This document shows positions 12,264 to 22,532 of a stretch of 64,000 nucleotides of DNA, piece by piece. Numbering within the stretch: the stretch's first letter is position 1; each line of letters opens with the position of its first letter. The stretch covers positions 1-64,000 of the forward strand of contig NXFV01000914.1 in assembly GCA_002803225.1 (NCBI GenBank), given 5' to 3'. The position numbers and the translations under genes were made by a program. Below the pieces are notes generated by a model, which saw nothing but the letters and a program-made list of their open reading frames with translations, was not told the origin of the DNA and made no database searches. This stretch comes from Gamarada debralockiae. Its lineage: Eukaryota; Ascomycota; Leotiomycetes; Helotiales; Hyphodiscaceae.

Positions 12264-12607
12264 AGAACAGATAATGAATCACGAATATTAGAAAAAGTAT
12301 CATGGACCAGGTCGCGTGTTCTCGATGCACCGTACACAACGCAGATGACACCCCTTGCAACTATTATCACATTTTGGGCAAGATGCCAGAAGGCCCAATT
12401 TCGTCGCCGACGCTTCGAGTCTGAGACTCATATCATTGACATGTCGAAGCCGATTACCCTCTCTCACGGATATCACAGCACCGTTTTGCTCTCTCGCGCT
12501 TCTTTACAAGTATCGTCGGTACAATCTTCGGCACCCCGACACCCCAATCCCGCAAATATTGTCCACGCCTCCGCACAGCTCCACCAAGAAACATAGCCAC
12601 AAGCCAC

Positions 12608-13210
12608 TCATTCGTCCTTATTCTCATCGTCGTCTCTCTCATAACAAGACTCGCAGCTCCCCCTATCAGCATAACAATCCTTCTGCAGCTCCAGTGCCAT
12701 CAAAACCGGCTCGACGAGCGGCAGCGTGATAATACTCGCCAATTCTTCGACTCGAAAATCAAATCTATCACACAGGATCGCCAGGCGATGGATCCTGTCA
12801 TAGGAGTCAAAGATACTGGGTTCATGAGTACGGAAGAGTGCTGGGTGCAGTAGGAGCGTGTTGGCGTGGAAGTTTTTATAGATACGGGCTGGTCCTGGCC
12901 TTGAGCCTAGACTCCCCAGACTCAGCGGACAGAGCTTCAGGCCTTTGTGACGAATCTTCTTGCATACTTGTAAGATTGGGGCTGGGGAGACCAGAAACCG
13001 TCAGGCTGAGTCGAGCGAGAGTATAAGTGGGATGTGGAGGGTGTATTGGAGGATTTTTAGCTGGAGTTCGCTGGAAAGGTAGATGCAGGGGACTGGGGAC
13101 TTAGCAGTGAGATCTGCGCGAGGATTGCTGGTTGGCGGGTTTGAGGTTGAGGTGTTGCGGAGAGGTTGCAGTCGGGTCTTGAGAGGTGTGAACCCATTCT
13201 TTGGGTCCAT
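12608..13210 (-). pseudogene. Broken 2EXR-domain paralogue (in-frame TGA)
   Basis: Read on the minus strand, one frame of 201 codons from ATG at 13210 to TGA at 12608-12610 is interrupted only by a TGA at 13001-13003. The translated frame aligns without gaps, over the stretch around the stop, to the intact 2EXR gene 500 bp away: LSSELQLKIL against LPDELQLKIL before the stop, then PAPILQVCKKIRHKG against PPILQVSHKLRTEG, IHRLAIL against VQRLAIL, and LPLVEPVLMA against LRLVEPLMLA. No intron can remove the stop: the nearest GT...AG pairs are too close or out of phase. The paralogue is therefore a nonsense-disrupted copy, or a sequencing error if the TGA is wrong. The C-terminal part is shorter than in the intact copy and ends in an acidic tail. 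No function is assigned to the family's products. Confidence 0.75.
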
Positions 13211-13693
13211 AGCAATGAATACTGAGGTTGATGAATCAGGTTGTAGCCTTGCTCGCGGGGGACTAAGCAGCAGAGAATAATAGAGACGTAATGACAAAAT
13301 GAAAGACATTGAGAAAGCGGCCTTCTACTCAAATCATATCTACTCATTTCAGTTGACATAGAAATCCTCTCCATTTCGATTCTAGTGGTGAATGGAGCAT
13401 TTTGTATCCGAGTGAACCTAACTTATTGAGATCCAAACCTCACCAAATCGACTTGAGGATGGTGCGATAGGAATTAGGGACCTAGAGAAGCATACTGAGG
13501 ATGATTTTGAGGGATTACATGTGAAAAATTCGGGGGAAGGAGGCAGTGTTAACATCCTGATTTTCATTGGAGGACACACCCGTTATTAATAAACCCTAGG
13601 ATAGATCAGATGGTACGTAGCTCAGAGCCACTTGAACAGTCCCAGGTTTTGAGTAATTTTCAGCCAGTCGGTACCGCAGGCCAATCCTGCATC

Positions 13694-14485
13694 TTAGATA
13701 TCAAGCTGTATCAGCTCAGGCTCCTCCCTCGTCAGCAGCATAGGCCTGATCTCCGGCATGTCGACGTGCCACGGCACAACGGAATGACCCAAGAAGTCCC
13801 TTCTCTCTTGATGCCATTTTACATCTTCGTAGAAGTTTCTCGGTCCAGCCATCTGCTCACTGTATTCAAACGAGTACACAGGAGGAACAGGAGTCAGCCT
13901 AACTACTCCTCTCTTCGCGTAGTAATCCCCTCGATAATCCGTAGCCAGCATAAGAGGCTCAACGAGTCGCAGCCTTTCTAGCAGCCATATATCATCAGTG
14001 GTGAACTCTAGATCGGAATAGAGGATAGCGAGGCGTTGGACGCGGCTCCAGAACGTGGATAGGGGTGATATGAGGGGTATTAATTCTTGGTGTATTACAA
14101 GCGTGTCGGTGACGGGGTCGAAATAGACCCGATTTTGAGTTTGAGTGTCTTGAAACCCGTAGCGTGAAGGCAGGCACAGCTTGTGGCCTTCGGTGCGTAG
14201 CTTATGGCTTACTTGTAAGATTGGGGGAGGAGAAGACGAGAATCCACCGTCCTTGAATTGTACCTCAACGAGTCGAGGGTGGAGGAGTATGAAGCTGAGG
14301 ATCTTGAGCTGGAGTTCGTCGGGGAGTTCAAGGAACTTGGTGAAGGTGGTGACTGGGGTTGCTGTGCCGACGGATGAGATTAATGAGCAGCTGGAAGAAC
14401 TTTTATGAATAGATGGTTGGACGTCCTTGGACTTGTCCTGTTGTTCGGTGTATTTATTGTTGCAGGAGTCAATATTTGAATCCAT
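13694..14485 (-). CDS. 2EXR-domain protein
   Basis: A single exon encodes 263 aa. After a Ser/Thr-rich N-terminal 50 residues comes the 2EXR-type start, FLELPDELQLKILSF, resembling an F-box helix, then HPRLVEV and a Leu-rich body containing ILQVSHKLRTEG, NRVYFDPVTDTL and RLAILYSDLEF. This is the usual order of the 2EXR family, abundant and expanded in filamentous fungi, for which no biochemical role is established; the F-box-like beginning suggests protein-protein contacts. The reading frame is complete, with ATG at 14483-14485 following a stop. It lies in the same orientation as its broken paralogue downstream, a tandem duplication. Confidence 0.75.
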   Translation of the reverse strand: MDSNIDSCNNKYTEQQDKSKDVQPSIHKSSSSCSLISSVGTATPVTTFTKFLELPDELQLKILSFILLHPRLVEVQFKDGGFSSSPPPILQVSHKLRTEGHKLCLPSRYGFQDTQTQNRVYFDPVTDTLVIHQELIPLISPLSTFWSRVQRLAILYSDLEFTTDDIWLLERLRLVEPLMLATDYRGDYYAKRGVVRLTPVPPVYSFEYSEQMAGPRNFYEDVKWHQERRDFLGHSVVPWHVDMPEIRPMLLTREEPELIQLDI

Positions 14486-16467
14486 GGTAAAAATTTTCGT
14501 CTTTTGAAAGTAGGTCGTAGTCTCTCTGTGAATCTTTTTATAATCGGGGTCGTATTACACAGACCAAAGGAAAGACGCAGATGGGAAAGGATATCTTATA
14601 AGCTACAGACTTCAGTTCATATTGAATGGTTGTATGACTCATTCGAGTTATCAACAGAATCATTGTGAATCCGACTGGGCATTCCCAACAAAAACGGGAC
14701 ACACGACGTAACAAATTGAGAGTAAGTAGCGCAAATGACTTAAACAGAACCTGGACATATAGAGGTGTCAAGAGAAGGTTGCGAGACTGTAGGGGAAAAA
14801 CTAAGATGGAAGGTTACCAGTACACGGCAGCATTAAGATGACATTTACAGCCAATAATGGAACGGGGATGTAACAGCATGTATTTAAACAAGGACCTATT
14901 ATTTGTATCACGTTGCATTATTTTACAAAGATTTGAAGAGATCGAGGAAAGGACGGAGGTAGAGCACACGTTGAGAAAGAAGCTAATTGACTCATAATGA
15001 ATCGATCATAACTACCGCTTTAATTGGAATTTAAGATCCTAAAACGCTCAGAGACTATAAACAATTCGTAGTCGAGGAGAGGGCTTTTAGTGAATTATCC
15101 AAATAAATCATCCACTGCAGTGAGCGACAGAGACATTGAGAGGATTCCTATTCGAGGATAATTTTTTCTGGCAGGGAAATCTTTCGTGTATCTGAGCGAC
15201 TAGGATCTTGTAGAGCTATTAATGCGGCAGAGAAATGCGTTTGTTTTGATTGATATAAGCATTCTTGCTCGTGGGAGGTAGCTGAAGAATAGGAAAAGAG
15301 GAAGATGTTTGCCACCTGACGAAGGTTGGATGTTGCTGCAGCCCCCCCTGGTCACTCGCCAAAGTCCAGGCAAATCGATGACAGGATCTCATCGCTGACA
15401 CCTCAAAGGGGAACACCACCAACCAAACCCATCGTCAAACTTGTTTTTTCAGCCTCAACTCCTACCACCCTTCCCCTCCGCCGATCACTCAACCATCCTT
15501 GAAATTTCGAGACTCTGCGAACATTCGAAGTACGTCTATCGTCGCAATTGAGGGAAATAGCATTGACCGACGACTGTACGACAGCATCATTGGCGCCAGA
15601 TTGACTTATTTATGCGACAAGGTCTCTGATCTGGACGAGTCAACCCCACAATTTACCCAGGCACAGCCTTACGCCCAAAGAAAAGACCCAGACGTCCTGG
15701 AGAACGACCTCTACGTCTGCGCCATTAGCGGAAATACCTCACGCGGTTCATGCTGCCGTGCAATACTCGTTGATTCCTTCCGTCTCCGTCAAACCCCAAG
15801 GTTCGTTTCCCTCTCATGCACATGACCCTGCAGGCTTTCCTACTCGGTCAAGCCAGCCAGACTCATTCCTTCCTCGAGGTTTGAGCGATCTTTTACCCGG
15901 AGCATTCACTGTCCTCCTCAAGTACATCTTGCGCATACGCGCTAGCCTTTACGTCCACTTTCATTTTTGCTGACTACGACCATAGTAATCGCAGACGAAC
16001 ATATATCTCTTCGACTACGCACTCGCGAACTTACGGACAAGGCTTAACTGAAAGGATTCCAATTGATTTCATGGTATGTTTCCGCTTCGTGCTCTTTATC
16101 ATAGCAGACCTCCGACTTTGCTCAGTCCCGGAATTTGAACCGTTCATTTTCAGTGAATGATTGAAATACCCGGGCTCTGAACGGCTCATTCTCTATGTAC
16201 GATCAGGATGCCCAGATACGGGAATCGCTCAAGTCCTGCCAACGATTGAAACGTTCATTACCCCCGCTGACTTTTAGGGTAACAGGGAACATAGTCGGAT
16301 CTTCTAATACTATCTCCGAGCTTCCTTCCTCTGCGACACATCCCTCTGCGGTACGAATCAAATCTACAAGCTCAGCGGATTGCCTCCGAGTCCTATGTCC
16401 CCGCGGCAGACCTCGCGAAGATCATACAACACCCTGACACATTCACGAGAAACGTAGATAAGCGAAG
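14486..16467. other. Intergenic and probable long leader of the phosphatase gene
   Basis: No gene is recognised. From about 15420 the sequence becomes pyrimidine-rich and resembles a fungal promoter/5' leader. Several short upstream ATG frames (for example 15499-15825 and 16195-16437) lie before the phosphatase start and could be upstream ORFs if the leader starts there. Confidence 0.4.
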
Positions 16468-18138
16468 ATGGGAAATCAAAACTCCAAGGGCTCTGGAACT
16501 GGGACGCCAAGAAGCCCGTCTCAGACGTCGCTGGATAAAGGCTTGGATAATCTCCAGTCTTATCCTTCCTTTAGCAAGGCTGATACAAAAGAGTCGACCA
16601 GATCCTTCCGAGGAGCGCTCAGATCTAAGATACCCGGGAGTAAGACGGACAGTCCAAGGGCGTCAACATCGGGGTTATCCAACGGGGACACCCTTGCAGA
16701 CAAGTCAGATGTGGCATCTGGAAGAGGCAGTCGTACAGCAGCGTCGAGACCAGGCCAAACCGATCCGGATTCACAAACTTCACCAGGAGATGACTCCACC
16801 GAGGACGTTACGTCCCCTCTCGATGATCTTAAACCACCTCCTTCCCCAATTCAATCGGCTTCTATGCGAGCAGGACATCACGATGTTGACGCAGCACAAC
16901 GAAGTGGCGAGGTTGATCATGTTTCCGACCAGCCGCCATCTGGAACTACGAACCCACACGCACATCTGCAACGAGCTGGCGCATCGATTCTGGTAAAGAG
17001 AGCCAACACAATCAACCCAATTCAAGAGGATGCTCTCGTATCAGCAGGGATCGAGGAAGGTGCGGCCTCGGGCTCGCTGTCGATGGCTATGGGCGAATTG
17101 AAGGATTCGGATGTGGATGATTATATTAAGCGGCTCTTGGACGCAGGATATGCTGGCAAGAGTACGAAGGGCGTCTGTCTGCGAAACGCGGAGATCAATT
17201 CGATCTGCTCGCGTGTCAGGGAGTTATTCCTCGATCAACCACCTCTTCTCGATTTGGATGCACCCGTTAAGATCGTTGGCGATATTCATGGTCAATACTC
17301 TGATCTGATCAGAATGTTCGAGATGTGCGGCTTCCCACCTACCTCCAACTTTCTCTTCCTAGGAGACTATGTTGATCGAGGAAAGCATTCGTTGGAAACA
17401 ATTCTCCTCCTCATGTGCTACAAGATCAAGTACCCTGAGAACTTCTTCCTGCTAAGAGGCAACCACGAATGTGCGAATGTCACTCGTGTCTATGGGTTCT
17501 ACGACGAGTGCAAGCGTCGATGCAATGTTAAAATTTGGAAAACCTTTGTTGACACTTTCAATTGTGTAAGTCAAGCTCTCCTTCCTTGACACATATATGC
17601 TAACTTCAACCAGCTTCCAATCGCAGCGATTGTCGCAGGAAAGATCTTCTGCGTTCACGGCGGGTTGTCACCAGCTCTTAGCCACATGGACGATATAAGA
17701 AATATTGCAAGACCCACAGATGTACCCGATTTCGGACTACTGAACGATCTCTTATGGTCCGACCCTGCAGACCAAGAAAAGGATTGGGAGTCGAGTGAGC
17801 GAGGTGTCAGCTATTCATTTGGGAAGAAGGTGATTTCCGAGTTCCTAGCGAGACACGATTTTGATTTGGTCTGTCGAGCACACATGGTGGTGGAGGATGG
17901 ATACGAGTTCTTCGAAGATCGAATACTAGTGACGGTATTCTCAGCACCCAACTACTGCGGCGAATTTGACAACTACGGTGCAGTCATGAGCGTGTCGACC
18001 GAGCTACTGTGTTCCTTCGAATTGCTCAAGCCACTGGATTCGAGCGCACTAAAGAGCCAGATGAAGAAGAGCAGAAACAAGCGCAACAGCATGGTGAACA
18101 GTCCTCCACCCGGTGGTGCGTTCCCTCAGAGCGTATAA
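16468..18138 (+). CDS. ppz1: PPZ-type serine/threonine protein phosphatase
   Basis: Two exons, 16468-17565 and 17614-18138, with a 48-bp intron (branch site TGCTAAC) in phase 0, give 540 aa. The protein begins MGNQNSKG, an N-myristoylation signal as in yeast Ppz1. About 210 Ser/Thr/Pro-rich residues precede the catalytic domain. The PPP-family metal and catalytic motifs are intact: GDIHGQ near 271, GDYVDRG near 299, RGNHE near 331, then HGGLSP, the RAHMVV region, and [14 protein letters not shown]. The catalytic domain is PP1-like, and the long myristoylated N-terminal extension separates PPZ from PP1. In yeasts PPZ enzymes regulate cation homeostasis, salt tolerance and cell-wall integrity, and are inhibited by Hal3/Vhs3-type subunits. 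A short basic tail follows the domain. Complete and ordinary in codon use. Confidence 0.92.
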
Positions 18139-19125
18139 TCCCGATCACGACCACTGGAAGCCACTCATTTTTCGAGCGGAGTACAATTGGGATCCATTAC
18201 GTCTGACAGAATCTTCGATCAAACGAAATCTTCGATGCATTTATAGAGATACGCATGGGACTGGACCGGCACACGCGATGATTTTGGGAGAAAGAGCTCT
18301 CACATTCCTACAAGAAGAATTATCATGAGTTGAAAGGCCGGTCCTGAAATGGCTAGAGCTTGCTGGGAAGACGACGATGAAGATTAGCCATCTACTGATA
18401 ACCTTCAGTAAAAGCGACATCTGTCAAACGACTGCTACGGTTTTGGACGAGGCAACTTTCCTATTTGTCAGTGTGCGCGATACATTGCTTTGCAGGGTAT
18501 TGGCGTTACGAGAGGCAGGGAACCTCTACTTTAAGGCTATGGACAGGGCTGGGCATGGGGAGCATGATAACTATTTGCGGCGTGAGCGAGGGGGGGCGAT
18601 GTATTTTGTACGGGTAGTATAGCAGACTCTGCTCTGATAGTTTCATGGCATGTGAGATAATCATGAATAGATTCAATGGTTACTCTCTTCGCTGACTTTG
18701 CTTGCTGCTCTTACTTTGATGGCACAACCATATATGAACGTCAGCGAGTGCTGCGTCGAGAAACTGCACACCCAACGTGTCAGGTCATTTCAGCTATTGA
18801 TTAATGAGCTCACCTCGTATTGGCACGATGCTGGATTTCATTGCAAGGCTGCATTGCGATGGAGGCTTTGATTGAGGTTCTTTCTACAGAAGAAGCGATT
18901 CCAACGCAGTCTTCAATCCATCAGCCCTACGCGTCTATGCTCGAGCCCCAGACTCCGATGCAACTTTATAGATCGAAAACACAAAAGCCAGAAGACTTTC
19001 AGCCAGAGATGGTCTTGCGATCGAATTTCTACCAAAGCTCTTCTATTCGGAAGCTCCAAATTCTGCATCCAGTTTTCGGTTTGCCTAACAAGTGATCGTA
19101 AGCAATACGTCTTGGTACAAACGGG
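18139..19125. other. Intergenic, no supported gene
   Basis: The first few hundred bases are the probable 3' untranslated region of the phosphatase gene. Frames at 18820-19095 and 18872-19129 (plus) are short and unrecognised. Confidence 0.4.
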
Positions 19126-20690
19126 CTAGATGTAACTCACAAAAGCAATAGCGTCATGGCCAAGTTGCCAGGACATCCAATCCGGACTGGTGATCGACTC
19201 AGGAACCTATCAACATGAACACCATCCCAAGTTTTCTGGGCCGCGAACGCATTATGCGTCTTAAATCTCCTATTTCTCTCCCTGTTGTTCTGCCCATCAG
19301 GCGACGTAGCGCGTTTCGCATGGATCGACCCGAATTCTTGGATAAGCTTACAGCGCGGTTCTCTAATTTTCTGATAAGCTCTGACGTATTGTGGAATCTC
19401 GTCTGTGGTTTGGCTCGTTCTAGATACGGGGCGAGAGTCACGGCGTCTTCGATCGCCATACATCCTCCCTATCATGTGTCAGGAGCTACTTAGGTTGCTA
19501 GAGGGCAACCACTTACCTGTCCGGCATACGGCAAAACTACATGGGCAGCGTCACCCGTCAAGACGGCTTTCCCGCTCTTGCTCACTCATGAAGGCGCCAG
19601 CGTCTCCTGCATCCTCCAAACATGGACCTGGCTTACATATGAAGAGCTTTCTGGATCACGGGAGCGAAGTTTTCGAAGTATGTTTTCTTGTGTTCGACGT
19701 TTTTGGTCTGCTCACTCCATTTGCTGAGTTTTCGTCTCGAGGATGGATAAAGTCATAGCCGAGCAGCTAGTCGTCCCCTGAGTATTACTTTATCAATTTT
19801 TCTGTGATACAGAATTATGGATCTTACCTCGACATATTGGAACGCTTGCGACGGTAGTGGCTGATCCGAAAGAGAGTGCTGTGTGCTCATACATTCAGCT
19901 GTCAACGGATCGGAATTCATTACGGCTTCTGGTATCTTGGCTTATGTGACATCGAGGCCGCAGTCACGGATTATTCCCTCAGTATTCAATCTAGCCGATT
20001 TCCGGACAATATATTTGATGCCTAGAGAGAATTGTTAGGTTGAGTGGGAAAGAAGATGTTGCTCTCCTTGTCCGGCTGGCTTTCGAAGTGGGATGTGTCG
20101 AGGACGACTTACCATCGGCCCGGACGATCAAGTCAGCTTCAATCCTTTCACCTCCTTTAATCATAACAGCCGGCGTCTCCTCATCAAGTCCAACGACCGG
20201 ACATCCTAACCTCAGCTCAATCCCTCCCTTCTTCGCAGCTTCATACAAGACTTCCTGGAGATCCGCTAGATGGACCGTCCAGAACCTATGCCGTTAACAT
20301 CAGCGCTCGACCTCCCTCTTCGCAGCTGACCACTCATTCCCACAAGCCATCCATTCCCGTCCTAAACACAAAGCAAAGAAAACAACCTACGGATACCCAA
20401 AACTCGTCCACACATCTCTTCGCCTCATCATAAGTCTGCCACTCCCCATCGTTATATCTCTTAATACCCCTCGGAATGGGCTCAGCTCCACAAATCCCAA
20501 ACGCCTCCTGATAAACACCCACTTTACCCAACCCCCTATTAGCATTAGGTTGAATCACGATAATGCCGCCAGTCGCCGTGAGTTGGGACGTCGCTTCCAC
20601 GACTGTCATGGCGTGGCCTTTGTCGCTGAGCGCGATGGCTGCGCTGAGCCCGGCGATGCCGGTTCTTACTATGGTGATATTGAATGGCAT
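19126..20690 (-). pseudogene. Decayed FAD-dependent monooxygenase (salicylate-hydroxylase-like)
   Basis: Pieces of one protein occur in order on the minus strand. The N-terminus (ATG at 20690) reads TGIAGLSAAIAL...GHAMTVVEA, the FAD-binding Rossmann start, but the first Gly of GxGxxG is replaced (IVRTGIAGL). Then come FWTVHLADLQEVLYEAA, IEADLIVRADG, IIRDCGLDV and AKIPEAVMNSDP, the GDAAH motif (KAVLTGDAAHVVLPYAGQ), GGCMAIEDAVTLAPYL, YVRAYQKIREPRCKLIQ, and a C-terminal WQLGHDAIAF. Lesions: in-frame TAA at 19942-19944, in-frame TGA at 19586-19588 where homologues usually have a Trp, and frame changes near 19410, 19180 and 19640. Some short introns (for example donor GTAAGT at the GDAAH exon end) are still recognisable. 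Intact members hydroxylate aromatic substrates with NAD(P)H. This copy cannot make a full protein. Confidence 0.8.
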
Positions 20691-20934
20691 TATATCTGGC
20701 TATGAAATATATGATATGAAAATGGAAGTCGATGCTATGTGGAAAACAATTGTAATGGTCTGGAAAAGAGATATATATGATATATGAGCTAGACGTGAGC
20801 ACTGTCAGCATTCTGAGATGAGCCGTATTGTAGTTCGTCCACTTGATGAATGAAATCTCATAAAGTCGAAAGCAGTTGGTAGGTTTCACGAGTTGCTCCC
20901 TTTGGCTTACTAGAAGGTCAAGAAGGGTTTTACT

Positions 20935-21025
20935 TAATCGTTCGGCTCCCACTCTCTCCCACTACACCCAATACATAACGCCAATAGTGGGAGAGTAGTG
21001 GAAGAGAGTGGGAGCTGAACGATTA
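20935..21025. repeat. 91-bp hairpin/MITE-like inverted repeat
   Basis: Arms 20935-20965 and 20995-21025 are inverted repeats of 31 bp with two mismatches (left arm starts TAATCGTTCGGCTCCCACTC). Inside, CTCTCCCACTA and TAGTGGGAGAG form a second nested stem around the 29-bp centre. It lies 245 bp beyond the start of the decayed monooxygenase. No obvious target duplication is visible. It may be a small non-autonomous DNA element or a structural relic. Confidence 0.7.
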
Positions 21026-22532
21026 GCGCCTCGGGTTCCTGTTTGTTATCGCTGGATTTCGGGGCGATGAGGTACTCTGGTCTAGAGTACGAGTTCCGGT
21101 ATGAGAAGGGTACGAACATGCGATTGGCCAGAATACTAATTGCCGGATTGTAAAATCGTTCAGATAACGACGCAAATCCTGGACGTAAATTCATCATCAT
21201 ACGCGGTTCCTGCGGCTGGAGAAGGGAAGGGAACTCGGCGACGGGGAGAGGGGTTTTAATGGCACGTGACCGATGAAGTACACTCCCCCTTTTTAAGTCG
21301 TTCTTTCCAACTCTTCATCGTCGGTAACATCTCTATATTGGAAGTAGGCATTGCATAAGACCGCCCATATCATGAAATGTAAAGGGCTTCCAGGCCCAAA
21401 GCAGATTCAGAGCAACTCCGAATGCCTCTCCCACACCTGAAGGTCCAACAGCACTTGCCATTGCTTTGCGCGGAGCTTGTGGAGTCATCTCTCAAGGCGT
21501 CCAATTGCGATTTGGGAGAAATTGGACCTTGGTATCGGGAAGTGATGGATGCTCCTGCTTGAAGCTGGTGAAGTGGTTCTGCTGCTGACAAACTTTCGCT
21601 TAAATTTTCATCTGGAAGGGCAGCGACGCTCCGTCTCTGCACCAGCATCGTAACAAGGCCCGCAGATCAATCCCCAACATGCCTGTCTCAAAGAAAGCAA
21701 GGGTAGCATACCCTCCCATAACCTTCTGTTCTCAACTGACCTCCATCCCCCGCAGATCCAGCGCGAACACCGCAAAGCCGACGCAGCAGGAACCCGGGTC
21801 CCAGTGAAGCCCAATGGCCTCCCAGTCAAAGCTCCGAAGCCCACCTCTATCGTATGTCGTTGAGAGATCCAGTGCGGATCTGCAAACGAGACAAGTTCTC
21901 CTCTGGAAAACACTGCTAATCGTGGCGATGGCGGGCGCGAATAGTGCGCGAATTGCCGGAAAGAAATCGTTAACACGAATTTGAAGCAGTTGGAAGTACA
22001 TGCGGAGACACACGATCAGAAGATTTGGACTAAGGAGAAGTGCTGGCCGAATGATTTCAAGACGGAGGCTGCTGCTGCTTAGGATGGACGGAGGATCATA
22101 AGCTCTGGATTGGGAAGATACACGGGAGAAATGAGGGGTTATGGGGTGTTGGGGGTCTTGTGGCGTCTTCAATACTTCGTGATGGATGGCAATCATATCA
22201 TACAAGTCTTGCTGCATAAAGCTAACGAATGGAATGCTATAAATAAGGTACGGGTTGGCCAAATTTACAGCAGTCTCCCTTCATACCCTCAAATAACCCT
22301 ACCTATCTTGCACAATTGATGGGCGCAATCCAAAGTTCAGGATCTTGCCCCTTCGACAAGTCTTAGAATCGTAGAGATTGCATTGCCATTTGGCATTCAA
22401 CTTCCATATTGTAGTCGTCAAGTGATCTGAGGTCACGCTCTGTGAGTAGCCGAATTTCGTTTACCCTGCATACTTTTTCTTTCTAGACGCAACTTCATTT
22501 CAACAAATCAGACGCATTGAACAACCATAAGG
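21026..22532. other. Intergenic, no supported gene
   Basis: An open minus-strand frame at 21732-22262 and others overlapping it are unrecognised and mutually inconsistent. The 22300-22532 stretch is the likely promoter and leader of the following plus-strand gene. Confidence 0.4.

Noticed and set aside
13001..13003. TGA read as selenocysteine or removed by an intron
   Set aside because: Filamentous ascomycetes lack selenoprotein machinery and no GT-AG pair of acceptable length and phase removes the codon.
21732..22262. 176-codon open frame on the minus strand
   Set aside because: No recognisable domain, overlaps other open frames of equal quality, and lies in the promoter-side region of the next gene.
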